Shown piece by piece: positions 32,242 through 38,697 of a DNA stretch of 64,000 bases. The notes beneath the pieces were generated by a model, which did not search any database, was not told the DNA's origin, and saw only the letters and a list, made by a program, of their open reading frames with translations. The stretch's first letter is position 1; each line of letters opens with the position of its first letter. Origin of the DNA: a virus; the IMG/VR virus record IMGVR_UViG_3300028908_000008, positions 1 through 64,000 of that record. One strand, given 5' to 3'. The translations under genes were made by a program, and so were the position numbers.

Positions 32242-32424
32242 ATGAAAGTTTACTTCAAAGATATAGAAATCAATCAAGAAGACTGGGAACAACAAAAAAC
32301 ATTATGTAAAAATAAAAGAGATGAACACTCTCTTAATATGTTTGGTTTAGGGTTGTTGATTTTTCTTGTAGGAATGTTTACTTTAGGGTTGTACTTCCCT
32401 ACCCTCACACAAGGGGGTCTGTAA
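32242..32424 (+). CDS. Small membrane protein, first of membrane operon (60 aa)
   Basis: ATG 32242 follows AAAGGATATTTG. A ~32-residue charged N-terminus is followed by one membrane helix (GLGLLIFLVGMFTLGLYF). The last codons encode TQGGL; this DNA (CACAAGGGGGTCTGTAATG) supplies the ribosome site for the next gene, whose start overlaps the stop. The function is unknown. Confidence 0.65.
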   Translation: MKVYFKDIEINQEDWEQQKTLCKNKRDEHSLNMFGLGLLIFLVGMFTLGLYFPTLTQGGL

Positions 32425-32684
32425 TGAATGGAATATACCCACCCTGTGAAAATTGTAAATCAACTTCTTACACTCTATTAAGTAAGTCTAATGGAGTGGA
32501 GATTGTTGAGTGTGACAACTGCTCACAAGAATATAAGGCATACGATACCACTCCCCTACTTCACATAGAAGAGGTGGAAGAAAAAGAGAGTAGTAATACT
32601 TATAGTGTAACTACTTCTATAACATTTATAGTCATAGCGTTTTTAGCAATTATCATTGCTGATTTAATCAAATTAACAAATTAA
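32424..32684 (+). CDS. Zinc-ribbon protein with C-terminal membrane anchor
   Basis: This is an 86-residue protein. CENC (8-11) and CDNC (30-33) form one rubredoxin-like zinc ribbon at the N-terminus; an acidic link precedes a C-terminal membrane helix (ITFIVIAFLAIIIADLI). The ribbon would face the cytoplasm. The start is coupled (TAATG) to the previous gene. The function is unknown. Confidence 0.65.
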   Translation: MNGIYPPCENCKSTSYTLLSKSNGVEIVECDNCSQEYKAYDTTPLLHIEEVEEKESSNTYSVTTSITFIVIAFLAIIIADLIKLTN

Positions 32685-32694
32685 GGATATAAAG

Positions 32695-33378
32695 ATGAAA
32701 AATACAATAGTAAAAAGTTTAGTAGCAGGTAGTTTAGTAGTAGGTAGTAGTTTATACGGTTTTACACCCACAAAGATTGATTATATCTTATATGACTACT
32801 CTAAAAAAATAGAGTGGTGCAAAAGCCACCCTAATCAATATAGTACGCCAGTTAGTCAAAGAGTGGCAAAGCTAGTAAAGGAAAGAGATCGTAAAATCAA
32901 AGCTATAACAGATGCTCAAAGAGCTAAGAAGGTAAGAGTTGAAAAGGCTAGGACAGAAGCAATAGAGCTTATTAAACTAAAGAAGCAAGTCAAAGAATTA
33001 ACTAAGAAGTTAGCGAAAAATGATGAAATGACTTTATTTGAAACTAATGATAATAATAATACTGGATTAGCAAAGATTGCAAAAATTTGCAATGTAAGTG
33101 AAGAGCCTAAGCGAAAAATAGTACATAGAGGTTCTGAATTAATGTGTGTAATGAGTAAGAATAATTTTATAAGATGGGAGTATAACAAGATAGCTACACT
33201 TGAAACAGAAAAGGAACAATTAAAATCTAAATTAGCTAAGTGTAAAAAAGGTTCTAATACTACTAGAAGTAATAAGGATAGCGATTTTAGTAATTTCAAA
33301 ACAACACTTAATAAAAGATTTCTCGACAAAGATTCTAATATTATAGAAGATAGTAATACTACACAAGGGGGCTTATAA
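32695..33378 (+). CDS. Exported coiled-coil protein
   Basis: This 227-residue protein has a signal peptide (MKNTIVKSLVAGSLVVGSSLYG; cleavage near residue 22). A long Lys/Glu coiled coil (about 60-105) follows, then a four-cysteine region (Cys42, 131, 150 and 183) that could form disulfides in the periplasm. The C-terminus is TQGGL, and its DNA again gives a strong AAGGGGG site for the next gene. Long periplasmic coiled coils also occur in spanins, but no such link is established. Confidence 0.6.
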   Translation: MKNTIVKSLVAGSLVVGSSLYGFTPTKIDYILYDYSKKIEWCKSHPNQYSTPVSQRVAKLVKERDRKIKAITDAQRAKKVRVEKARTEAIELIKLKKQVKELTKKLAKNDEMTLFETNDNNNTGLAKIAKICNVSEEPKRKIVHRGSELMCVMSKNNFIRWEYNKIATLETEKEQLKSKLAKCKKGSNTTRSNKDSDFSNFKTTLNKRFLDKDSNIIEDSNTTQGGL

Positions 33379-33530
33379 TGAGTCCTCTATCTCTTGCATG
33401 GTGTGTGTTCGGAATTATTGCAAATGCTCTAATGTTTTACGGAAATTGGAAGACAATCACTAGCATAAAAACTAAGCCAAAATCTAAGCGTAAGTTAAAA
33501 CCAAAATTACACAAAAAGACTAAGCTATGA
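33378..33530 (+). CDS. Tiny membrane protein (50 aa)
   Basis: ATG 33378 overlaps the preceding stop (TAATG), with AAGGGGG 6 bases upstream. One membrane helix (LAWCVFGIIANALMFYG) is followed by a very basic tail (KPKSKRKLKPKLHKKTKL). Its stop overlaps the next start (ATGA). The position in a tightly coupled operon makes translation likely. The function is unknown. Confidence 0.6.
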   Translation: MSPLSLAWCVFGIIANALMFYGNWKTITSIKTKPKSKRKLKPKLHKKTKL

Positions 33531-34873
33531 TTAATATTAAAGATAAAGAGGCTTCGCTTAAGCTATATGTAAGCACTACACTTAAGAGCCGTCCTAAATA
33601 TAAAGAGTACAAAACAAAGGTTAATACTAGCAATAGAATGTATGTGACCATTATGATTGTAAGTATTTTTTTAAGTGCAGTAGGTATATCGGCTATTGCA
33701 GAAGCAAATATTGTCATTGCATCACAATATAGAATTTATGTCATGTGGGTAGGTTTATTTGCGGGATTATTTGTGGGATATAACATAACTAGAACTCAAC
33801 AAGAACTCTTTACATATATAAAAGAGTTAAAATCAAAATGGTATATCTTATCAAGCGATAAGGGTCTGTTATGGTTAGCGAGTATAATTTTAGATATAGC
33901 ACTTATGACTTACGGAAGTATAGCTACTTATCAAATTAAATTAGACTTGCAATTTAAAGAGCTAAATCTACCCGTCATAGAATCTCAACGAAAAGACGCT
34001 TTTAGTAAGAGGGCTTTACTAGATGAATTTATAAAAGATAAAAGAGCTGAAAAGCTTAATTTAGAATCTAATAAATTTGATAGAGAAGGTTTAAAGAAAA
34101 GTAGAGAAGCTAAAATATTAGAGTTGAAAAAATCTATAGATGACTGGAGAGCTAAGGAGCTAAAACGAATAAGAAGATTTTGGCATTATGATGGCGGTAC
34201 AAGTATATATGGTTCTGAAAAAAAAGCTAAAGAAGCATGTACTAGAAAGTATAATCGTAAGATGTTGCAAGTTCCAAAACTAGAATCAAAGTTATTAAAA
34301 CAAGAAGCTTTAATACTAAAAGATGTCAAGGCTCAAAAGAAAAGTAATGAGGATAAGATTCAAAAGGTTAACGAGGAACTAAGTAAATTGTATGCTCAAA
34401 AAGAATCAATTATTATCCCCTCTTTGTCTCCACCTAATCAAAAAGTTTCTAGTAAAAACATAATACAAACTGCACTAGTGGCAATGGCTGTATCTATATT
34501 CTTAAGCAATATTCATGCTTGGCATTTAGAAACTATAAGGGTGTTAGATGGTTATGAAGCTCAACAAAGAACCTTTTTAACTAATCAATATATGAGTGAT
34601 AGAGAGGTGGAAGAGGTAGAAGAGGTAGAAGAGGTTACAGTTATACACCCTATTGAAGAGCAAAATAGCAAAGATGATAGTGAGGAAGAGGCAGAAGAAG
34701 TGATAGAGAAGAGAGTGGAAGAAGTGGAGAGAGTAGAGTTAAGTGATGACGAGATTCTATTAAATATAGTGAATAAGCATAAAGGGGATATTAGTTTTAA
34801 TGACTTAGTCAGTGAGTCAAAACTAAGTCGTCCTACTGTAAAGAGATTCTACAAGCGACAACAAAGTCTTTAG
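33527..34873 (+). CDS. Four-helix membrane protein with coiled coil and HTH tail
   Basis: This is a 448-residue protein. Helices near 38-58, 71-86 and 115-134 and a fourth near 327-345 flank a ~190-residue Lys/Glu coiled-coil domain. After the last helix comes a Val/Glu-rich stretch (REVEEVEEVEEVTV) and a C-terminal helix-turn-helix-like segment (ILLNIVNKHKGDISFNDLV, SRPTVKRFYKR). The same HTH ends the 35337 protein. The layout recalls membrane sensors, with a DNA-binding tail at the membrane; this is inference. It is the last and largest gene of the coupled membrane operon. Confidence 0.6.
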   Translation: MINIKDKEASLKLYVSTTLKSRPKYKEYKTKVNTSNRMYVTIMIVSIFLSAVGISAIAEANIVIASQYRIYVMWVGLFAGLFVGYNITRTQQELFTYIKELKSKWYILSSDKGLLWLASIILDIALMTYGSIATYQIKLDLQFKELNLPVIESQRKDAFSKRALLDEFIKDKRAEKLNLESNKFDREGLKKSREAKILELKKSIDDWRAKELKRIRRFWHYDGGTSIYGSEKKAKEACTRKYNRKMLQVPKLESKLLKQEALILKDVKAQKKSNEDKIQKVNEELSKLYAQKESIIIPSLSPPNQKVSSKNIIQTALVAMAVSIFLSNIHAWHLETIRVLDGYEAQQRTFLTNQYMSDREVEEVEEVEEVTVIHPIEEQNSKDDSEEEAEEVIEKRVEEVERVELSDDEILLNIVNKHKGDISFNDLVSESKLSRPTVKRFYKRQQSL

Positions 34874-35336
34874 AGGTCTTTTAGAGGTCTCAAAAGATGT
34901 CCTAGAGGTCTCAAAAGATGTCCTAGAGGTCTCAAAAGGTCGTAAAGCCCTAAATTTGGGGCTTTGTGGGTTTAAGAAAATTTAAAGTTTTGGGTTTTTT
35001 GGGTGTTTAAGTCTAAAAAAATACTTGAAATTTTCTTTTTTTTCTGTTTAAGTCTAAAAAAAATACTTGAAATTATCTTTTTTTCTGTTCAAGAGTCTCA
35101 AAAAAGTGATTTAAATTTAAAACAAATTATTAAAAAAGTTTGAGGTTTAGGTGATTTTTTGCATCAGAAGTATTTAATTTTCTAGTCAATCATACTTAAA
35201 ATACATGTATTTTAAAAAACTTCTATTAAATACCTAAAATAATCATAAATTTAATATCTATTTAAGTCTATGACGATATACTACTCTCATATCTCAAAAA
35301 GAGGTATAAAATAAAATATAAAATAAGGATTACAAA
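34874..35336. other. Noncoding region with two repeat families
   Basis: TAGAGGTCTCAAAAGATGTCC repeats at 34882, 34903 and 34924 (21-bp period). An AAAGCCC/GGGCTTT hairpin (34944-34965) follows; the same CCTAAATTTGGGG loop recurs at 11643. A 41-bp unit starting GTTTAAGTCT occurs at 35005 and 35046. The end holds ATATACTACTCTC upstream of the 35337 gene, a probable promoter. No gene is supported. Confidence 0.65.
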
Positions 35337-35678
35337 ATGAGTTTAGGATTAAGTAAGTTAGAGATAGAGCATACGCTCCAAGTGAATGATTTGAGATTTA
35401 AGTATACTCTTGAGAAATTAGAGTTAGAAAAAGAGCTTAAAAAATTAGAAATTGAAAAAGAGTTAGAGGAGAAAGAAGTTAAAATTTCAGATATTAAAAC
35501 GATCAAAAAAGTCACTACTCGAAAAGGGTATACTGCGTCGGCTAATGATGATCTGTTACTTGAAATTTGGAATAAACATGATGGTTCACTTTCATTAGAC
35601 GAATTAATTAAAATAAGTCATGTAAAAAGAATTCATGTCAGAAAATTCTATTTGAGAATTACAGGAAGGATTTCATGA
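35337..35678 (+). CDS. Coiled-coil protein with HTH tail
   Basis: This is a 113-residue protein. Residues 1-50 form a Leu/Lys/Glu coiled coil, then a basic linker (KKVTTRKGYT) and the C-terminal HTH-like segment LLLEIWNKHDGSLSLDELI, VKRIHVRKFYLR, which matches the tail of the 33527 membrane protein residue for residue at the hydrophobic positions. It could pair with or compete against that protein for DNA. The start follows AAGGATTACAAA. Confidence 0.6.
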   Translation: MSLGLSKLEIEHTLQVNDLRFKYTLEKLELEKELKKLEIEKELEEKEVKISDIKTIKKVTTRKGYTASANDDLLLEIWNKHDGSLSLDELIKISHVKRIHVRKFYLRITGRIS

Positions 35679-35696
35679 TATCGCATTGTGGTACAA

Positions 35697-35804
35697 ATGA
35701 AAAATGAATTAACTACAAACCAAGATAACAAAGAAGGATTACAAATGAAAACTGAATTAAATGCAAACCAAAACAACAAAGAAGGATTACAAGATGCAAA
35801 ATGA
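35697..35804 (+). repeat. 48-bp tandem duplication carrying ribosome site and start
   Basis: 35697-35744 and 35745-35793 are near copies: ATGAAAAMTGAATTAA, then ACAAACCAA and AACAAAGAAGGATTACAA. The duplication makes a 35-codon open frame (35697-35804) that overlaps the 35794 start by 11 bases. It may be a leader peptide, or only a by-product of a duplicated initiation region. Confidence 0.6.
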
Positions 35805-36168
35805 ATCAGAAAAATCAATCAGAGAATTTAGTGTAAGTGAAATTAAGTATATGGAGCTTTATGACAATGCGATGAAGGAAAACAAATACTTAACAGCTGA
35901 GTTATCTAATAGTAGAGAGTTGGTTAAAACGCTAACTCATAGACTTGCTGATGTTGAAGCAAATCTGGAGTCATGGCGAGATTTGTATTATCAACTGGAT
36001 AGTGAAATAAAGGAACAAAAAAAATGTGCTAAAGAGCATGGGACATTAGCTGAATGCTACAGAACAGACTTAGAGCATGAGCGTGATCTTAATCTACTTA
36101 AAAACGAACGGATAAAAACTCTAAAGAAAACAATAGATTTTTACGAATCAAGAGATACAAACAAATAA
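35794..36168 (+). CDS. Coiled-coil protein
   Basis: ATG 35794 is chosen for its AAGGATTACAAG site; an upstream ATG at 35761 lies inside the duplicated leader. The 124-residue protein is almost all alpha-helical coiled coil (LTHRLADVEANLESWRDLYY) with two cysteines and a charged end. No family is recognised. A 13-bp hairpin follows. Confidence 0.6.
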   Translation: MQNESEKSIREFSVSEIKYMELYDNAMKENKYLTAELSNSRELVKTLTHRLADVEANLESWRDLYYQLDSEIKEQKKCAKEHGTLAECYRTDLEHERDLNLLKNERIKTLKKTIDFYESRDTNK

Positions 36169-36174
36169 CAATTT

Positions 36175-36213
36175 CTAATAACTTCAAGTTACCTTACAAT
36201 TTGAAGTTATTAG
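36175..36213 (+). terminator. 13-bp-arm hairpin after the coiled-coil gene
   Basis: CTAATAACTTCAA (36175-36187) and TTGAAGTTATTAG (36201-36213) pair perfectly, followed by TTTCACTT. The stem is AT-rich and the T-run short, so termination may be partial. Confidence 0.6.
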
Positions 36214-36241
36214 TTTCACTTAAGAAATAAAAGGGAACAAA

Positions 36242-37444
36242 ATGAAAAAAGGATCAGTAATGAAAAATGAAAAAGTAACAATAAAAGGTTTTAAGGCATT
36301 TGATAAAGATTTTAAATGTAGAGGTATGCAGTATAAGAGTAACTCAACTTTCAAAGAAGATGTGAAACTGTTAATTTGTGAAGGAGGTTTGCATTTTTGC
36401 GAAATGCCGCTAAATGTTTTTAATTATTATAGTTTTGATAGTAGATTTGCGAAAGTTGAAGCTGTAGGAGATATAGAGAAAGAGGGTGACAAAGTGGCGA
36501 CTAACGAACTAAGAGTTATTGAGGAAATAACTCTTAGTCAAATGTTTAAAGCTCATTTTGACTTAGTGCTAAAAAAAATAAAAACATCTAGTCGAACAAC
36601 AAATACGACAGAGCATAAAGCACATGTAAGCACATCAGAGCATAATGCTCATGCAAACACAACTGGGAACGGAGCATATGCTAATACGGTAGGCTATAAT
36701 GCACATGCCAACACGGCGGGGAATGAAGCACATGCTAACACGGTAGGCTATAATGCCCATGCAAGTACAGCAGAGTATAAATCATATGCCAACACGGCGG
36801 GAAATTATTCACATGCCAACACATCGGGAAGTGATGCCTATGCAAACACATCAGGTTATAATGCCCATGCAAGTGCATTAGGAAGTGAAGCTTATGCTAA
36901 TACATCGGGAAATTATTCACATGCCAACACATCGGGAAATGAAGCACATGCTAACACATCAGGGCATAATGCACATGCAAACGCATCAGGAAAATATGCA
37001 CATGCCAACACGGCGGGAAATTATTCACATGCCAACACATCGGGAAGTGAAGCACATGTCAACACACTCGGAAATTATGCACATGCAAACGCATCAGGAG
37101 ATTATGCACATGTAAACACGGCGGGAAATTATTCACATGCAAACGCATCAGGAGATTATGCACATGTAAACACGGCGGGAGATTATGCACATGCAAACGC
37201 ATCAGGAAATTACGCACATGCAAGTGCATCAGGATACAATACTATTTCGGCATCTGTAGGGAGAAATGGTAAAGCAAAATCCGTAAACGGTTGGATTGTC
37301 ATTGCTGATTGGAGATATGAAGAAGGTAAGTATAATATTAAGCGTATCTATACTGCAAAAGTAGGTGACAAAATACTTGGTGTAAGGATAACCCCTGATA
37401 CTTGGTACTGGTTTGAAGATAGAAAGCTAAAGAGTGAAAAATGA
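36242..37444 (+). CDS. DUF7666 protein with 9-residue beta-solenoid repeats
   Basis: This 400-residue protein: the N-terminal ~105 residues fit DUF7666, with IKGFKAFDKDFKCRGMQY, ICEGGLHFCEMPLNVFNYY and RFAKVEAVGDI. Then about 24 nine-residue units of the type AGNYSHANT or SGSEAHANT (about 118-335) follow, which should stack as a beta solenoid. The last ~60 residues (GWIVIADWRY, ITPDTWYWFED) are the matching C-terminal cap of this family. Its role in phages is unknown. Two start codons have good sites: 36242 (AGGGAACAAA) and 36260 (AAAGGATCAGTA). Confidence 0.75.
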   Translation: MKKGSVMKNEKVTIKGFKAFDKDFKCRGMQYKSNSTFKEDVKLLICEGGLHFCEMPLNVFNYYSFDSRFAKVEAVGDIEKEGDKVATNELRVIEEITLSQMFKAHFDLVLKKIKTSSRTTNTTEHKAHVSTSEHNAHANTTGNGAYANTVGYNAHANTAGNEAHANTVGYNAHASTAEYKSYANTAGNYSHANTSGSDAYANTSGYNAHASALGSEAYANTSGNYSHANTSGNEAHANTSGHNAHANASGKYAHANTAGNYSHANTSGSEAHVNTLGNYAHANASGDYAHVNTAGNYSHANASGDYAHVNTAGDYAHANASGNYAHASASGYNTISASVGRNGKAKSVNGWIVIADWRYEEGKYNIKRIYTAKVGDKILGVRITPDTWYWFEDRKLKSEK

Positions 37445-37590
37445 AAAAATCAAAGATAATTAAAATTCTAAGAGAAGTAATACTTCTTCAAAATGATGAG
37501 ATTAAAAAATTGAAAGACGAAGTAAAAGCTAAAGAGATGACAATCAAGTTTCTTAATGTTTCAAGAGATGCTTTGTTGAAAGAGTTGTAA
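37441..37590 (+). CDS. Small coiled-coil protein (49 aa)
   Basis: ATG 37441 overlaps the preceding stop (ATGA). The 49 residues form one charged heptad-repeat helix (VILLQNDEIKKLKDEVKAKE). It sits one base before the next start, so three genes are coupled. The function is unknown. Confidence 0.5.
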   Translation: MKKSKIIKILREVILLQNDEIKKLKDEVKAKEMTIKFLNVSRDALLKEL

Positions 37591-37591
37591 G

Positions 37592-38011
37592 ATGAAACTA
37601 TATATGCAGGGTTTAGAACCCGATAGAATATATCATAATGGCAAGATTTGGATATCTTGTCCAGTTGTAACAGAAGAGCTAGGGCTTCATGAGGGTTACT
37701 TCTATGTTGCGAAACATAGATTGAAAAACCTCAATTTTTACAAACCGAAAAAAACTAACTATATCGACCAAGATAGTTATGATGAACTTGAAGCTCAACA
37801 AGACATGAGAGTTTGGTTCATCGCAGAATGTAATTTGTTTTTTGATTATTTATGTGAAAGATTTGGCTGGGAGTATGTAAAGAAGAAATTAGGATATAAA
37901 TATTATCAGTCAACTTTTACGGATAACTTCAACTATTCCCCTGCTATACGAGTTTTTGTGAAATTTAGAATGTTCATAAGAGACTTTGATAAATGGAAAG
38001 ATGGAGCTTAA
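37592..38011 (+). CDS. Hypothetical protein
   Basis: This 139-residue aromatic-rich protein has an N-terminal beta part (DRIYHNGKIWISCPVV) and a helical C-terminal half (FFDYLCERFGWEYVKKKLG). I recognise no family. It is the last gene of the plus-strand block and is closed by the hairpin at 38016. Confidence 0.65.
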   Translation: MKLYMQGLEPDRIYHNGKIWISCPVVTEELGLHEGYFYVAKHRLKNLNFYKPKKTNYIDQDSYDELEAQQDMRVWFIAECNLFFDYLCERFGWEYVKKKLGYKYYQSTFTDNFNYSPAIRVFVKFRMFIRDFDKWKDGA

Positions 38012-38015
38012 AAAA

Positions 38016-38039
38016 AGAGAGGTTTAAAACCCTCTCTTC
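38016..38039. terminator. Bidirectional terminator hairpin
   Basis: AAGAGAGGGTTT-type pairing: AAGAGAGG (38016-38023) with CCTCTCTT (38031-38038). The A-run before the stem gives a T-run on the minus strand, so it can end transcription from both the 37592 gene and the 38106 gene. Confidence 0.7.
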
Positions 38040-38105
38040 TAAAATCAAGGATATTTGATTAGGTGTAATTATATTCAATAATACTTTCAAATAACCTTAA
38101 ACCTC

Positions 38106-38609
38106 TTAAGCATTAAGTTCAGTATTCACCATTTCTTTGATTTGGTCTAACAATACTAAAGGCTTAGCTACTTTGTCAATTAGTGCTTGTGGATAATCAG
38201 CACTACTTGCTACTGTTGCCTCTAAAACTCTTCTAATGAACGCTATAGAATCATTAAAATTATTAGAAGATTCATTAGGAGTATCAGCACCAAAACCGTA
38301 ATTTTGAATGAGTGATAAACTAGAAAATCCCGCTACTTCATCAACACCGTTTCTAATATCCTCTAATAATTCTTCTTCTTTTACTGCTAAAGCTATATTC
38401 TTGCTAGTATCTAAAGTATAATTCCCCATACCTTCACTAATAAGCTTTAGTGTTTTACCTACATTAATTAAATCTAGTGCTTCATCTTCTTCAATAGATA
38501 GATTATTTTGCAATTCTGTTAATGTAAAAGGATTAGGTAGCTCTAATAATGCGATACTCTCCTGCATACTTACGAGTTGTGATTGTTGTGTACTTGTAAT
38601 AATTCCCAT
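38106..38609 (-). CDS. Hypothetical protein downstream of tail fibres
   Basis: This 167-residue acidic protein has helices throughout (ELQNNLSIEEDEALDLI; VLEATVASSADYPQALIDKV) and no metal or membrane motif. It is the last gene of the tail-fibre block, under its own inverted-repeat promoter at 38651. It could be a fibre chaperone or accessory virion protein by position only. Confidence 0.5.
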   Translation of the reverse strand: MGIITSTQQSQLVSMQESIALLELPNPFTLTELQNNLSIEEDEALDLINVGKTLKLISEGMGNYTLDTSKNIALAVKEEELLEDIRNGVDEVAGFSSLSLIQNYGFGADTPNESSNNFNDSIAFIRRVLEATVASSADYPQALIDKVAKPLVLLDQIKEMVNTELNA

Positions 38610-38650
38610 AATTAAAATTCCTTATTTAAATTTCGTTAAATACGATTAGT

Positions 38651-38690
38651 AACTATAGCAAAAAAGATAAATTTCAATCTTGCTATAGTT
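38651..38690 (-). promoter_or_regulatory. Promoter with 11-bp inverted repeat
   Basis: AACTATAGCAA (38651-38661) and TTGCTATAGTT (38680-38690) are perfect arms. Reading the minus strand, TTTTTTGCTATAGTT gives an extended -10 box (TATAGT) 40-odd bases before the 38609 start. The same TTTTTTGCTAT box precedes the 55941 gene, suggesting a late-promoter type. Confidence 0.45.
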
Positions 38691-38697
38691 TGTTTTT

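Noticed and set aside
36885-37115. Second frame (HMPTHREIIHMPTH type) inside the DUF7666 gene
   Set aside because: It arises from the 27-bp repeat read out of frame and lacks a start signal.
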